The translations under genes were made by a program, and so were the position numbers. DNA of 64,000 nucleotides from positions 62,001-126,000 of the forward strand of contig SGPE01000023.1 of assembly GCA_004208945.1 (NCBI GenBank), given 5' to 3'. The DNA comes from Pseudoalteromonas sp. CO133X. GTDB taxonomy: Bacteria > Pseudomonadota > Gammaproteobacteria > Enterobacterales > Alteromonadaceae. The notes beneath the pieces are model-generated. The model was not told the DNA's origin. It ran no database searches and saw only the letters and a program-made list of their open reading frames with translations. Shown here piece by piece: positions 10,322 through 18,771 of the stretch (position 1 is the stretch's first letter; each line of letters starts with the position of its first letter).

Positions 10322-10361
10322 TAAAATAGAAAGCACCACACCAATAAACTGATGTGATGCT
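10322..10361 (-). terminator. Probable terminator of flgA-flgM-flgN
   Basis: On the minus strand a 12-base-pair hairpin (arms within 10332-10361), whose two non-Watson-Crick positions are G-U wobbles in this direction, is followed by the T-rich tttctatttt. It starts 17 bases past flgN. It would be imperfect (C-A mismatches) if read on the plus strand, which supports the minus-strand assignment. Confidence 0.55.
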
Positions 10362-10377
10362 AGGGGAGGCATAAAAA

Positions 10378-10806
10378 TTAAAAAGGTGATTCAGGGTAAG
10401 CGGTTTTGCTTTGTGTGCCTGTTAGTCTGTGCAGTAACTGTTTTTGTCTGGCTAATAATAAACCTGAGCGTTCGTTAAGTGCCTGACAATGCTTTGATTT
10501 AATGACTAACTGCTGCATTAATGTTTGTGTTGTTAGCTTTATTTCTTTTGGCAACTTTTCAACTAACATCATTAAGCCTTCTTTACCTTGTGCAAGCCCT
10601 AAACTCTGTAAATAGTTATCACGGCTTAGATGGTTTTTATCTAAAGACTGTAAAACAGCAGACATCTTGGCGTTGTGCTGTTGTAATGTTGTATCTCGTT
10701 CGCTTAGAAGCACATACTGCTGTTCAAGTGCACTAATGAGTGAATCAAGCTTGCGTACATCGTGTTGTAGGCTTTCAATAAACTGCTTAATGCTGTTTAT
10801 GGTCAT
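10378..10806 (-). CDS. flgN: FlgN-like chaperone, lateral flagellum
   Basis: A 142-residue, almost wholly helical protein with heptad patterning and a C-terminal NERSGLLLARQKQLL motif resembling the NxxLLxR segment of FlgN. FlgN binds the hook-filament junction proteins FlgK and FlgL before export. Its start codon overlaps the flgM stop (ATGA, 10803-10806), so the pair is translationally coupled. The gene order flgA-flgM-flgN, divergent from flgB, is the one found in lateral systems. The sequence itself is weakly conserved, so the call leans on position. Confidence 0.8.
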   Translation of the reverse strand: MTINSIKQFIESLQHDVRKLDSLISALEQQYVLLSERDTTLQQHNAKMSAVLQSLDKNHLSRDNYLQSLGLAQGKEGLMMLVEKLPKEIKLTTQTLMQQLVIKSKHCQALNERSGLLLARQKQLLHRLTGTQSKTAYPESPF

Positions 10807-11105
10807 TTTTTATGAAACTCTAGTAGGGCATTGATTAATGTATCTTGATCAAGTGACAGCTCACCATTAGCAATAGCGGCTTTTACTTTTGCTACTTTTT
10901 CAAGGTCAACATCAGGCTTTGACGCTAAGTCTTCAAAGGTATTATCGATTGTTTTACTAAGTGAACTAATTTGCTCTGCGCTTGCTTGCTTGTTCGCCGC
11001 TGTGTGAGATTTTTTACTGATATCTTGACTGCCCGAATCAATAAAGTTGTTCACTTTTGCAGCTTGCTCAACATGACTACTGCTACCTTTGTTGTTTATG
11101 TTCAT
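10803..11105 (-). CDS. flgM: FlgM-like anti-sigma-28 factor, lateral flagellum
   Basis: A 100-residue protein with a disordered, Ser/Lys/Gln-rich N-terminal half and a helical C-terminal half (VDLEKVAKVKAAIANGELSLDQDTLINALLEF), the layout of FlgM. The segment RVxxIKxAIxxGxYxxD, conserved in FlgM, is recognisable. It should hold the sigma-28 LafS (encoded at 27360) inactive until hook completion allows FlgM secretion. The start at 11105 has a GGGG motif upstream; an upstream extension to 11150 has no family support. A candidate LafS promoter lies 34 bases upstream, so it could be negatively autoregulated, as flgM is in Salmonella. Confidence 0.85.
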   Translation of the reverse strand: MNINNKGSSSHVEQAAKVNNFIDSGSQDISKKSHTAANKQASAEQISSLSKTIDNTFEDLASKPDVDLEKVAKVKAAIANGELSLDQDTLINALLEFHKK

Positions 11106-11138
11106 TATCAATCCCCAATTAATTTCTACTAATTTTGT

Positions 11139-11170
11139 AAAGCGACCCAATTTATCGATTTCTTAAATTT
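11139..11170 (-). promoter_or_regulatory. Candidate LafS (sigma-28) promoter of flgM
   Basis: Read on the minus strand: AAATTTAAG, 14 bases, GGTCGCTTT. The same pair of elements with identical 14-base spacing occurs in front of the flagellin gene (22179-22210). Both flgM and flagellin are standard sigma-28 class 3 genes. It departs from the enteric TAAA-N15-GCCGATAA consensus, although an ATCGATAA also occurs within the spacer. Confidence 0.4.
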
Positions 11171-11180
11171 ATTTTTAAAT

Positions 11181-11942
11181 TTATAAAAGTGTTGCTTTTA
11201 CAACCCCTTTATCAATCACTTGGCCTTCAACAATTTTACCGGAACTGAGGTTTTTTACTTTGATCATTTGGCCTTTAATCCCTTCCTCAAGTGCAATTGC
11301 TTTTACACTTGCAGTAAAGGAGCTTGTGCTGATGAGAAGTTTTATATGCTGCTCTTTATTGACTAGGTAGTTATTTTCGAGCTGTCTGCGAGTGACTAAA
11401 TCGCCTTGCTTGATGTTTCTTTTAACTGTCATTCCAATCAATTCATTTGTGCTCGTTTCCATACCGTAAACGTGTTTTGCAATATTAATCGAGTCATAGT
11501 TTAGTAACTCATTGCTTAACACTTCGCCGCGTTGTAAGTCACGTTTAGCAACGACTAAATTGAGCCACAGATCAACTTTTGCGGTGGCTTTAAATTGCCA
11601 AATGGGATCTGCACAGCTGACGGTCAGACGAATTCTACCTGCGGGAATGGAATTGGGTTTTACCCTGTTTATTGATAACTGATCACAGCTAAGCTCTTTT
11701 GCTGCAGCTGGAATGTATAACGCAACTTTTTTTTGCTGACCTTGCTTGTTTATGCTGCCCAAGTAATGAGTTATTTCGCTATTTATATACTGTTTAATCT
11801 CTTTTTGAAAATTGCTTGCTAAGACATTAGCTGAAAATAATAAGGAAATAATTCCAAAAAAGAGGAAAAAAGCACCATTCCGTATCGGAAGTATTGCTTC
11901 CGCTTTTACGTGCCTTAGATTGAATTTATTACAGTAACTCAT
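11181..11942 (-). CDS. flgA: FlgA, P-ring assembly chaperone, lateral flagellum
   Basis: A 253-residue periplasmic chaperone for the P-ring protein FlgI. It has an N-terminal hydrophobic export segment at about 24-43 (AFFLFFGIISLLFSANVLA), and the C-terminal SAF-type domain is clear (VVAKRDLQRGEVLSNELL, then IGMTVKRNIKQGDLVTRRQL, ending GQVIDKGVVKATLL). The first ~20 residues before the signal are unusually long and basic, so a later start is possible, although no better ATG is present before the hydrophobic core. It is the first gene of the minus-strand flgA-flgM-flgN group and is divergent from flgB. Confidence 0.9.
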   Translation of the reverse strand: MSYCNKFNLRHVKAEAILPIRNGAFFLFFGIISLLFSANVLASNFQKEIKQYINSEITHYLGSINKQGQQKKVALYIPAAAKELSCDQLSINRVKPNSIPAGRIRLTVSCADPIWQFKATAKVDLWLNLVVAKRDLQRGEVLSNELLNYDSINIAKHVYGMETSTNELIGMTVKRNIKQGDLVTRRQLENNYLVNKEQHIKLLISTSSFTASVKAIALEEGIKGQMIKVKNLSSGKIVEGQVIDKGVVKATLL

Positions 11943-11965
11943 TGAAAAATATGTCTTATAAAATT

Positions 11966-11980
11966 TGGCATAAAGGTTGT
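11966..11980 (+). promoter_or_regulatory. Candidate sigma-54 promoter of flgBCDEFGHIJKL
   Basis: TGGCAT, five bases, TTGT: the -24 element matches TGGCAC at 5 of 6 positions, and the spacing to the -12 element is exact, with T in place of the final C. It lies about 67 bases before flgB. LafK, a sigma-54 activator, is encoded in the same locus. Confidence 0.45.
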
Positions 11981-12046
11981 TAATAGCCTTATACCGAATT
12001 CAAAATGTGCAAACGAGCATACAAGACGTAGTCAGTTGAGGCAACA

Positions 12047-12418
12047 ATGGCATTATTTGATAAAGCGTTAGGCGTACACCCATTTGCTATGCAGTTGAGA
12101 ATAGACAGAGCTGAGGTTATCGCAAGTAACCTAGCAAATGTCGATACCCCAAATTTTAAAGCAAGAGATGTGGATTACCAGCAAATTTTGGGCGATGTCG
12201 CAGCGAGTATGGAGCATAACAATGATGTAGGCTTTGCGGGAATTACTGCCAATGAGCTGATGTATCGTGTGCCGTATCAAGCATCCAGTGACGGTAATAC
12301 CGTAGAGCTCAATGTCGAGCAGGCAAAATTCTCTAACAACAGTATGGATTTTCAGACCAGTATGACCTTTCTAAACATGAAAATCAGTGGCCTGCATAAA
12401 GTAATCAAAGGAAATTAA
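12047..12418 (+). CDS. flgB: FlgB, proximal rod protein
   Basis: A 123-residue rod protein. The N-terminal motif MQLRIDRAEVIASNLANVDTPNFKARDVDY carries the ANVDTPxFKARD signature typical of FlgB. The C-terminal helix (MTFLNMKISGLHKVIKGN) matches the rod-protein D0 helix. Built into the proximal rod next to FlgC, it is exported by the type III apparatus without a cleaved signal. A GAGG ribosome site precedes the ATG. It is the first gene of the long plus-strand run, two bases ahead of flgC. Confidence 0.95.
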   Translation: MALFDKALGVHPFAMQLRIDRAEVIASNLANVDTPNFKARDVDYQQILGDVAASMEHNNDVGFAGITANELMYRVPYQASSDGNTVELNVEQAKFSNNSMDFQTSMTFLNMKISGLHKVIKGN

Positions 12419-12420
12419 TA

Positions 12421-12837
12421 ATGTCTTTTAATTCTATTTATGACATTAGTGGCAGTGCAATGCGTGCTCAAGTCATGCGCTTAGATACCATTGCTTCTAA
12501 CCTTGCTAATGCTGACACGGCGGCGTCTACCGAAGAGGGCGCGTATAAGGCGCTTAAGCCGGTTTTTTCTGCCATGTATAAAGACTCTTTTGATCAGCAA
12601 AATGTGGCGGCTGCTGTCAATACCATGGGTGTGACAGAGTCTAATCGTACTGTTGAGCAACGTTATGAGCCTAACAACCCACTTGCCAATGATGATGGCT
12701 ATGTCTTTTATTCGAACGTCAATGTACTTGAAGAAATGGCAGACATGATGTCAGCAAGTCGTAGTTATCAAACATCCGTTGATGTTATGTCGCGTGTTAA
12801 CAGCATGCAGCAAAGCATTCTTAAATTAGGACAGTAG
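12421..12837 (+). CDS. flgC: FlgC, proximal rod protein
   Basis: A 138-residue rod protein with the standard N-terminal heptad (YDISGSAMRAQVMRLDTIASNLANADT) and C-terminal helix (ADMMSASRSYQTSVDVMSRVNSMQQSILKLGQ) of FlgC. It joins FlgB and FlgF in the proximal rod. It sits 2 bases after flgB and 4 before flgD, clearly in one operon. Length is normal for the family. Confidence 0.95.
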   Translation: MSFNSIYDISGSAMRAQVMRLDTIASNLANADTAASTEEGAYKALKPVFSAMYKDSFDQQNVAAAVNTMGVTESNRTVEQRYEPNNPLANDDGYVFYSNVNVLEEMADMMSASRSYQTSVDVMSRVNSMQQSILKLGQ

Positions 12838-12841
12838 CACC

Positions 12842-13498
12842 ATGGATATCGCAAATACCACACAAAGCAATAACAATACTGCAAATGTAAGCTCAAGTAT
12901 TTCAGGGAATGTTAACTCGGCAGAAGAAATGTCGACCATGTTTTTAGAGTTGCTGGTGGCACAGATCAGTAATCAGAATCCGTTACAACCTATGGACGGA
13001 ACCGAATACGTTAGCCAACTAGCTGAATTCTCAAATGTTGAATCATTGCAAAGTATAAAAAATAACACCAGCGCGAGTTTAGATAACAGTAGCAGCATGT
13101 TAGTCCTTGAAGCGACTAACTTAGTTGGTGAAACAGTGACAGTGCCAGCGGATGTGGTTGCTTTAGAAAAAGAGGGCAAAGTGTCGGGTCTTGTTAACTT
13201 ATCAACACCTGCTGATTCAGTCACTGTGCAACTTTATGACAGTAATGGCCAGTTAGTTGAAGAAAAACAGTTGGCATACAGTGGTGTGGGTTCTTTGAAT
13301 TTCGAATTTGATGAACAAGATGCGGGTGGCTATTCGATTAATGCTTTTTCGACAACCAATGGTGTTTCACAACGCCTGACACCTTGGCTAAATGGTGAAG
13401 TAGAGCGCGTCTCTGTGGGTAGCAGCAGCGACGATATTTTATTGCAAGTTGATGGCTTAGGTAATTTTGCCTTAACCGATATTAATCAAGTTGCCTAG
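12842..13498 (+). CDS. flgD: FlgD, hook cap / hook assembly scaffold
   Basis: A 218-residue hook-capping protein. The conserved N-terminal block (FLELLVAQISNQNPLQPMDGTEYVSQLAEFSNVE) is the family hallmark. The C-terminal part forms the Ig-like/tudor-like domain, with the pair GSLNFEFDEQDAGGYSI. It caps the growing hook while FlgE subunits add, and is later replaced by FlgK. It is co-transcribed with flgC and flgE. Confidence 0.95.
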   Translation: MDIANTTQSNNNTANVSSSISGNVNSAEEMSTMFLELLVAQISNQNPLQPMDGTEYVSQLAEFSNVESLQSIKNNTSASLDNSSSMLVLEATNLVGETVTVPADVVALEKEGKVSGLVNLSTPADSVTVQLYDSNGQLVEEKQLAYSGVGSLNFEFDEQDAGGYSINAFSTTNGVSQRLTPWLNGEVERVSVGSSSDDILLQVDGLGNFALTDINQVA

Positions 13499-13515
13499 AC
13501 TAAAGAGGAATAATT

Positions 13516-14877
13516 ATGTCTATGTTTAATATAGGTTTAAGCGGCCTTAAAAGCACTCAAACAGGGTTAGAAGTAACAAGTAATAATATCGCTAACTCAT
13601 CAACTTCTGGTTATAAGACCGGTAATACAGAATTTGCCGCAGTTTACAATGGTGGTAGTCGTGGTGGTGTGCGTGTTTCAGATATTAAAGAAGACTTTGT
13701 AACTGGTGGTGATATTGTTAGAACAGGTAACGCACTCGATATTGCAATTGATGGTCAAGGTTTTTTTGCTATCTCTGAAGGTAACCGTATTGCTTATACG
13801 CAAGCAGGGCAATTTACCCTAGATAACGAGCTTAATATTGTTAATGCAAATGGGGCAAAGCTGCAAGGTTATGGCGTGAGTGATGCTGATGCGGCTGGCG
13901 AAGCTGAGATCATCCCAGGTGTGTTAACGGACCTTAAAGTACAAGGTGCGAACATTCCAGCTGTCGCAACTGATGCAATCGATTTTCATGGCAACTTAAG
14001 TTCAGCCAGCGACATTATTTCTTATCCTGTAGCACCGAATAATTTTGATCCTACCGATGGCACACAGTATAACTTTTCACAGTTAACAGAAGTATTCGAT
14101 TCGCAAGGTAACAGCCATGTATTGACTCAATATTTCAATCATACAGCTGATAATCAATGGCAAGTAATGTACTTTATGGATGGTTCACCACTACCAGCAA
14201 GTGCACTTGGTACCCCCGCAGGGGCTGTGACTGATACTCAGGATGTTGTTGTAGATGGCAATGTTGTCACAGCAGGTGTTGTTAATATTACCTTTGATGC
14301 CGATGGGCAAATGCAACCGCTTGATCCAGGCTTTACGCCTCCTGCGCCGCCAGCACAAGAAGATGACAACGTTCTTGACCCTTATAGTCAACGTGAAATT
14401 ACCATGACTTTCCCTGTTGGTGGCGGTGCTGCTCCAATGTCTTTAACGCTGGATATGGCAAAAACAACGCAGTTTGGTACTAATTTTAATATTCTTGAAA
14501 ATGATGCCAGTGGCTATTCAGCAGGCACTTTCTCAGGTTTATCAGTTGAAGAAGATGGCAAAATTTTCGCCACATTCACTAACGGAGAATCTAAGCTTCA
14601 AGGGCAGGTTGTACTTGCTTCGTTTGCAAACACAAATGGTTTAGAAGCGGGTGATAATACGGTTTGGTATGAAACCCGTGACTCTGGAGGTGCCTCATAC
14701 AGTGAGCCAGATAGTGGCACAGTTGGCGGATTAATCGCAGGTGCGTATGTTGGCTCTAATGTTGATATCAGTGAGCAGTTAGTCGGCTTAATGTCGTTCC
14801 AACAGAACTACCAAGCAAATGCGAAAACCATCAGTAGTGCTGATGAAATGATGCAAATTTTATTTAGTAATACTTAA
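13516..14877 (+). CDS. flgE: FlgE, hook protein, lateral flagellum
   Basis: A 453-residue hook subunit. The N-terminus MFNIGLSGLKSTQTGLEVTSNNIANSSTSGYKTG and the C-terminal VDISEQLVGLMSFQQNYQANAKTISSADEMMQIL are the paired D0/D1 helices of the flagellar basal rod family. The GQGFFAIS motif near residue 78 is the FlgE/F/G signature. The central region holds the surface domains, including a proline-rich acidic insert near 275-290 (PPAPPAQEDDN). A ribosome site (AGAGGA) precedes the ATG. Confidence 0.95.
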   Translation: MSMFNIGLSGLKSTQTGLEVTSNNIANSSTSGYKTGNTEFAAVYNGGSRGGVRVSDIKEDFVTGGDIVRTGNALDIAIDGQGFFAISEGNRIAYTQAGQFTLDNELNIVNANGAKLQGYGVSDADAAGEAEIIPGVLTDLKVQGANIPAVATDAIDFHGNLSSASDIISYPVAPNNFDPTDGTQYNFSQLTEVFDSQGNSHVLTQYFNHTADNQWQVMYFMDGSPLPASALGTPAGAVTDTQDVVVDGNVVTAGVVNITFDADGQMQPLDPGFTPPAPPAQEDDNVLDPYSQREITMTFPVGGGAAPMSLTLDMAKTTQFGTNFNILENDASGYSAGTFSGLSVEEDGKIFATFTNGESKLQGQVVLASFANTNGLEAGDNTVWYETRDSGGASYSEPDSGTVGGLIAGAYVGSNVDISEQLVGLMSFQQNYQANAKTISSADEMMQILFSNT

Positions 14878-14888
14878 GGTTTCATCTT

Positions 14889-15629
14889 ATGGAAAAGTTA
14901 ATTTATACCGCTGTCTCAGGGGCTGAACTAAACAATACAGCCTTAAAAGTAACAGCCAATAACTTAGCCAATGTAAGCACCGCAGGTTTTAAGGCTGATT
15001 TAGAGCAAGCGCAATCAATGCAAGTTACAGGCAGTGGGTTTCGCACTCGTTATCACGCACAAATGTTGCCAGTCACTACCGATTTATCAGCGGGTCCTAT
15101 GATGGACACTGGCAGAAAACTGGATGTTGCTCTTAGCGATGGTGGTTTTTTAGAAGTGATTGATGACAATGGCGAACCTGCTTATACGCGCTCTGGCAAC
15201 CTTGAAATTGATGCAGATGGTTTCTTAACCGTAAACAATCGCCGTGTGCAAAGCAATATCGGTGATATTCAGTTAGGGGATTTTGCAGAGTTAGAAATTG
15301 CTCCTGACGGTATCATTAATGTGGTTCCGCTCGGTGGTGGTGTTATCGCTGAAGAAGCACAAATTAAACTTGCTAGTACCGGTGATGAAGGTGCGGTGAT
15401 GGTTAAAGGGCGTGATGGTTTATTTCGTGCTGAGAACCTCGAGCCGCTAGACATGGATGAAGCTATTCGTTTGCGTACAGGTGTACTGGAAGGGTCGAAT
15501 GTGAATGCGGTTCAAGAAATGATTAAAACAATGAATATCAGCCGCCAATTTGAAATGAATATCAACATGATGAAAGCAGCTGATGAACTGGCAAACAGTG
15601 GTAATAAGCTGGTTAGCGGTCGCGGTTAG
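14889..15629 (+). CDS. flgF: FlgF, proximal rod protein
   Basis: A 246-residue rod protein of the FlgE/F/G family. The N-terminal MEKLIYTAVSGAELNNTALKVTANNLANVSTAGFKAD is typical of FlgF, and the C-terminal helix region is EMIKTMNISRQFEMNINMMKAADELANSGNKL. The length matches FlgF, and the position between flgE and flgG confirms it. It contributes to the proximal rod, joining FlgB/FlgC to the distal rod protein FlgG. Confidence 0.93.
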   Translation: MEKLIYTAVSGAELNNTALKVTANNLANVSTAGFKADLEQAQSMQVTGSGFRTRYHAQMLPVTTDLSAGPMMDTGRKLDVALSDGGFLEVIDDNGEPAYTRSGNLEIDADGFLTVNNRRVQSNIGDIQLGDFAELEIAPDGIINVVPLGGGVIAEEAQIKLASTGDEGAVMVKGRDGLFRAENLEPLDMDEAIRLRTGVLEGSNVNAVQEMIKTMNISRQFEMNINMMKAADELANSGNKLVSGRG

Positions 15630-15644
15630 GATGTGGAGTGAATA

Positions 15645-16430
15645 ATGAATTCAGCATTATGGGTAAGTAAAACAGGGTTAGCAGCGCAAGACTTGCGTAT
15701 GACCACAATTTCAAACAACTTAGCGAATGTGAGCACGGCTGGTTTCAAAAAAGACCGTGCCGTATTTGAAGACCTATTCTACCAAGTACAGAAGCAACCA
15801 GGCGCACAAGCAGATGACTTGAATCAGTTACCGTCTGGTATTCAGGTGGGAACTGGGGTGCGTATTAATGGTACGCAAAAGCAATTTACTGAAGGAAGCT
15901 TTGAGACAAGCAGCAATCAATTAGATGTTGCGATTGCAGGGCAAGGTTTTTTTCAAATTGAAAGCCCAGATGGTGAGCTACTTTACACGCGCAATGGTCA
16001 ATTCCAATTAAATTCAGAGTCTTTATTGGTAAATGGTAACGGCTTACCGCTTGCGCAAAATATCGCCCTACCAGAGGGGACAACTAAAGTCACTATCGGT
16101 CGCGATGGTACAGTGAGTGCAGTTGTTGATAATGGCGTTGAGCCAATTGAATTGGGTCAGTTATTAACGGTTAATTTTGCAAACCCTGCTGGTTTAGAGA
16201 GCTTAGGTGGTAACCTTTACCGTGAAACAGCAGCCTCTGGTGAAGCCATTGAAGGTGTGCCAGGTGAAGAAGCATTTGGTGAATTACAGCAATTTACCAT
16301 TGAAGGTTCGAACGTCAGTGTTGTTGATGAAATGGTAAGTATGATTGCGGTACAGCGCGCGTACGAAATGAACGCTAAGGTCGTATCTGCAGCTGACGAA
16401 ATGTTGCGTTTCATTAATCAGAATGTGTGA
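15645..16430 (+). CDS. flgG: FlgG, distal rod protein
   Basis: A 261-residue distal-rod subunit. The N-terminal MNSALWVSKTGLAAQDLRMTTISNNLANVSTAGFKKDRAVFEDLFYQ carries the FlgG-specific DLFYQ extension that straightens the rod relative to the hook. The C-terminus VDEMVSMIAVQRAYEMNAKVVSAADEMLRFINQNV is near-canonical. The gene is followed directly by flgH with overlapping or abutting codons. Confidence 0.96.
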   Translation: MNSALWVSKTGLAAQDLRMTTISNNLANVSTAGFKKDRAVFEDLFYQVQKQPGAQADDLNQLPSGIQVGTGVRINGTQKQFTEGSFETSSNQLDVAIAGQGFFQIESPDGELLYTRNGQFQLNSESLLVNGNGLPLAQNIALPEGTTKVTIGRDGTVSAVVDNGVEPIELGQLLTVNFANPAGLESLGGNLYRETAASGEAIEGVPGEEAFGELQQFTIEGSNVSVVDEMVSMIAVQRAYEMNAKVVSAADEMLRFINQNV

Positions 16431-16435
16431 TTGTT

Positions 16436-17155
16436 ATGATTAAGTTAAGTGCTACTGTTTTATTGGTTATGCTGCTAGCAGGGTGTAGCAGTACCGATCA
16501 TGAACAATATGTGCAATGTAAAGTTGTTCATGGTGAACCCAAGTGCCCGATTCAAAAACAATCCAGAGCACGCGAAGACTATGAAGTCGCTAAAGATGCG
16601 TATCAAGTAGGCTTAAATTATGAAAACGGTAGCCTTTACAGTGACAGCTATATGTTTTCTCTGTATTCCGATAAACGTGCTTATCGAGTCGGTGACATTT
16701 TAACGGTTGTTTTAAATGAGCGCACACAGTCGAGCAAAAGTGCTGATAGTAACTTAGAAAAAAATACTGATGTTGATGTGTCGGTGCCTTTAGCGGGTAA
16801 CTTGAATGTCGCTGATTTTAATTTAGGAATAGGTTCAAGCACTGAATTTGATGGTGGTAGTAGCGCAAGTCAGCAAAACTTTTTAAGCGGTGCAATCACA
16901 GTGCGCGTTATTCATGTGCTTTCAAATGGCACATTAGTGATTAAAGGACGCAAACAGATTCAGCTAAATCAAGGTGATGAATACATTGAAATGGAAGGCC
17001 TCGTTCGCCCAGATGATATTGACGTAGCTAACCGCATTTCATCATTAAGAGTTGCCGAAGCACAAATTAGCTATACAGGTAGCGGCACACTGGCCGATGC
17101 ATCAAGCCCTGGTTGGTTTACTTCTTTATTTAGCCGTTATTTAAACCCATTTTAG
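16436..17155 (+). CDS. flgH: FlgH, L-ring lipoprotein
   Basis: A 239-residue outer-membrane L-ring protein. The start at the ATG 16436 gives the signal MIKLSATVLLVMLLAGC, with lipobox LAGC; an upstream GTG at 16427 overlapping the flgG stop is also possible. The family core is present (SLYSDKRAYRVGDILTVVLNERTQSSKSA and SGAITVRVIHVLSNGTLVIKGRKQI, ending RPDDIDVANRISSLRVAEAQISYTGSGTLADAS). It forms the bushing in the outer membrane around the rod, with FlgI beneath it. Confidence 0.95.
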   Translation: MIKLSATVLLVMLLAGCSSTDHEQYVQCKVVHGEPKCPIQKQSRAREDYEVAKDAYQVGLNYENGSLYSDSYMFSLYSDKRAYRVGDILTVVLNERTQSSKSADSNLEKNTDVDVSVPLAGNLNVADFNLGIGSSTEFDGGSSASQQNFLSGAITVRVIHVLSNGTLVIKGRKQIQLNQGDEYIEMEGLVRPDDIDVANRISSLRVAEAQISYTGSGTLADASSPGWFTSLFSRYLNPF

Positions 17156-17164
17156 AGCGTAGAT

Positions 17165-18274
17165 ATGAAACAGATACTTTTACTATTGCTTGTTCTTAGT
17201 AGTTGCTTTACGCCAGTGCAAGCAGAGCCGCCTTCACGACAGCTTCTTGAGCTGGTTGATGTATTAGGAGTAAGAGACAATCAGCTTGTAGGCTACGGCT
17301 TAGTGGTTGGTCTAGCTGGCTCAGGCGATAAGGCACAAGTAAAGTTTTCTGCGCAATCTTTGAATAATATGCTTAAACAGTTCGGCGTCACAATGGATGA
17401 AAGCCGTCTGCCTAAATCGAAGAATATCGCAGCGGTTGCTGTGCATGCAACACTTCCTCCTATGGCCAACCCTGGCCAAGCAATTGATGTAACTGTTAAC
17501 TCTTTAGGGGACGCCAAAAGCCTTCATGGAGGGAGTTTAATGCTTACTCCTTTAAAGGGCATTGATGGCAAAGTATATGCACTGGCGCAAGGTAACCTTG
17601 TTGTAGGTGGTACGAATGCCAGTGGCCGTAATGGTTCATCTGTCACAGTAAACGTCCCCACGTCGGGGATTATTCCTGACGGTGCGATCATTGAACGTAA
17701 CACGGCTGATATGTTCAAGTTGCAACCTGATGTAATTTTGAATTTAAAAGAACCCAATTACCAAACCGCTCGAAACATTGTTAAAGCGATCAATAAAGTT
17801 TTTGGGCCATCGGTTGCAAGTGCTGAAAACTGGGGGCGTTTAAAAGTCAGTGCGCCAATCGACCCTGATAGCCGCAACACTTTCATGTCAATGCTTCAAG
17901 ACATTCGTGTAGAACAAGGCTCTAAACAGCCACGTGTTATTTTTAATAGTCGTACTGGTACGGTCGTGATGAACGAGTTGGTAAAAGTGAACCAAGCTGC
18001 GGTAAGTCATGGCAACTTGACCATTACGATAACTGAAATGGAAGGGGCTTCACAGCCTAACGCATTTTCGAATGGCAGAACGATGCCATTGCAATCGAGT
18101 AATATCGATGTGCAGGAGCAACACAATGGTATGTTACTGATGCCGACAGGGACTTCGCTGGATGAAATTGTAAAAGCAATTAATGCGCTTGGTGCTACAC
18201 CGAGTGAGTTAATGTCTATTCTAATTGCGCTTGATAAGGCTGGCGCCTTAGAAGCTGAACTACTCGTGATTTAA
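17165..18274 (+). CDS. flgI: FlgI, P-ring protein
   Basis: A 369-residue periplasmic P-ring subunit with a cleavable signal (MKQILLLLLVLSSCFTPVQA, cut before EPPS). The mature N-terminus (LLELVDVLGVRDNQLVGYGLVVGLAGSGD) and the C-terminal half (PRVIFNSRTGTVVMNE, LDEIVKAINALGATPSELMSILIALDKAGALEAEL) are highly conserved FlgI segments. Assembly needs the FlgA chaperone encoded at 11181. It lies between flgH and flgJ, as in most systems. Confidence 0.97.
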   Translation: MKQILLLLLVLSSCFTPVQAEPPSRQLLELVDVLGVRDNQLVGYGLVVGLAGSGDKAQVKFSAQSLNNMLKQFGVTMDESRLPKSKNIAAVAVHATLPPMANPGQAIDVTVNSLGDAKSLHGGSLMLTPLKGIDGKVYALAQGNLVVGGTNASGRNGSSVTVNVPTSGIIPDGAIIERNTADMFKLQPDVILNLKEPNYQTARNIVKAINKVFGPSVASAENWGRLKVSAPIDPDSRNTFMSMLQDIRVEQGSKQPRVIFNSRTGTVVMNELVKVNQAAVSHGNLTITITEMEGASQPNAFSNGRTMPLQSSNIDVQEQHNGMLLMPTGTSLDEIVKAINALGATPSELMSILIALDKAGALEAELLVI

Positions 18275-18289
18275 TAAGGGGTCAATACA

Positions 18290-18766
18290 GTGACTATTGA
18301 GTTAACCAAGCCGGATTTTAATACCTTACAATCGCTTGCTATCGATCCTGGTCAAGTTCAGCAGCTTATAGCTAATAATACGCAAGAGGAAGGAATTCAA
18401 AAGGCTGCGGAGCAATTTGAAGCTATTTTCTTGCAGTTGGTTTTGAAAAACATGCATGCTGCAACCGAGGCCGTGTCATCACAAAATGGCTTTTTTGCAA
18501 GCAAAGAGCAACAGCAATTTCGTGATATGTATGATGCCCAAACAGCTCAGGAGCTAGCTGCAAATAACCAGTTAGGTTTAGCTGAGGCAATCGTTCGTCA
18601 ATTTAGCGAAAAGTTTACACCGGTTGAAAATAAATTTAAGGAAATGGCACAAGTTGTCGCTGAACATAGTAAAGAGGTGAATGAAGTTGAGGCAGCGCCT
18701 GCGCCTGTTGAGCGTTTAAGTGGCCCTGCATTCGCTCAATCACTTAATATTATTCCGATTAGGTAA
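18290..18766 (+). CDS. flgJ: FlgJ, rod cap protein, short form without muramidase
   Basis: A 158-residue protein with only the N-terminal rod-scaffold domain of FlgJ (AAEQFEAIFLQLVLKNMHAATEAV, then EQQQFRDMYDAQTAQELAANNQLGLAEAIVRQ). Salmonella FlgJ is about 316 residues, with a peptidoglycan hydrolase at the C-terminus that is entirely absent here. Short FlgJ is usual for lateral and flag-2 systems, so this is not a truncation artefact; another lytic enzyme must open the wall. The start is GTG 18290, with an AAGGGG ribosome site. Confidence 0.92.
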   Translation: MTIELTKPDFNTLQSLAIDPGQVQQLIANNTQEEGIQKAAEQFEAIFLQLVLKNMHAATEAVSSQNGFFASKEQQQFRDMYDAQTAQELAANNQLGLAEAIVRQFSEKFTPVENKFKEMAQVVAEHSKEVNEVEAAPAPVERLSGPAFAQSLNIIPIR

Positions 18767-18771
18767 TTGCT

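Noticed and set aside
18290..18766. flgJ as a truncated gene
   Set aside because: Short FlgJ is usual in lateral and flag-2 systems, and flgK follows immediately without debris.
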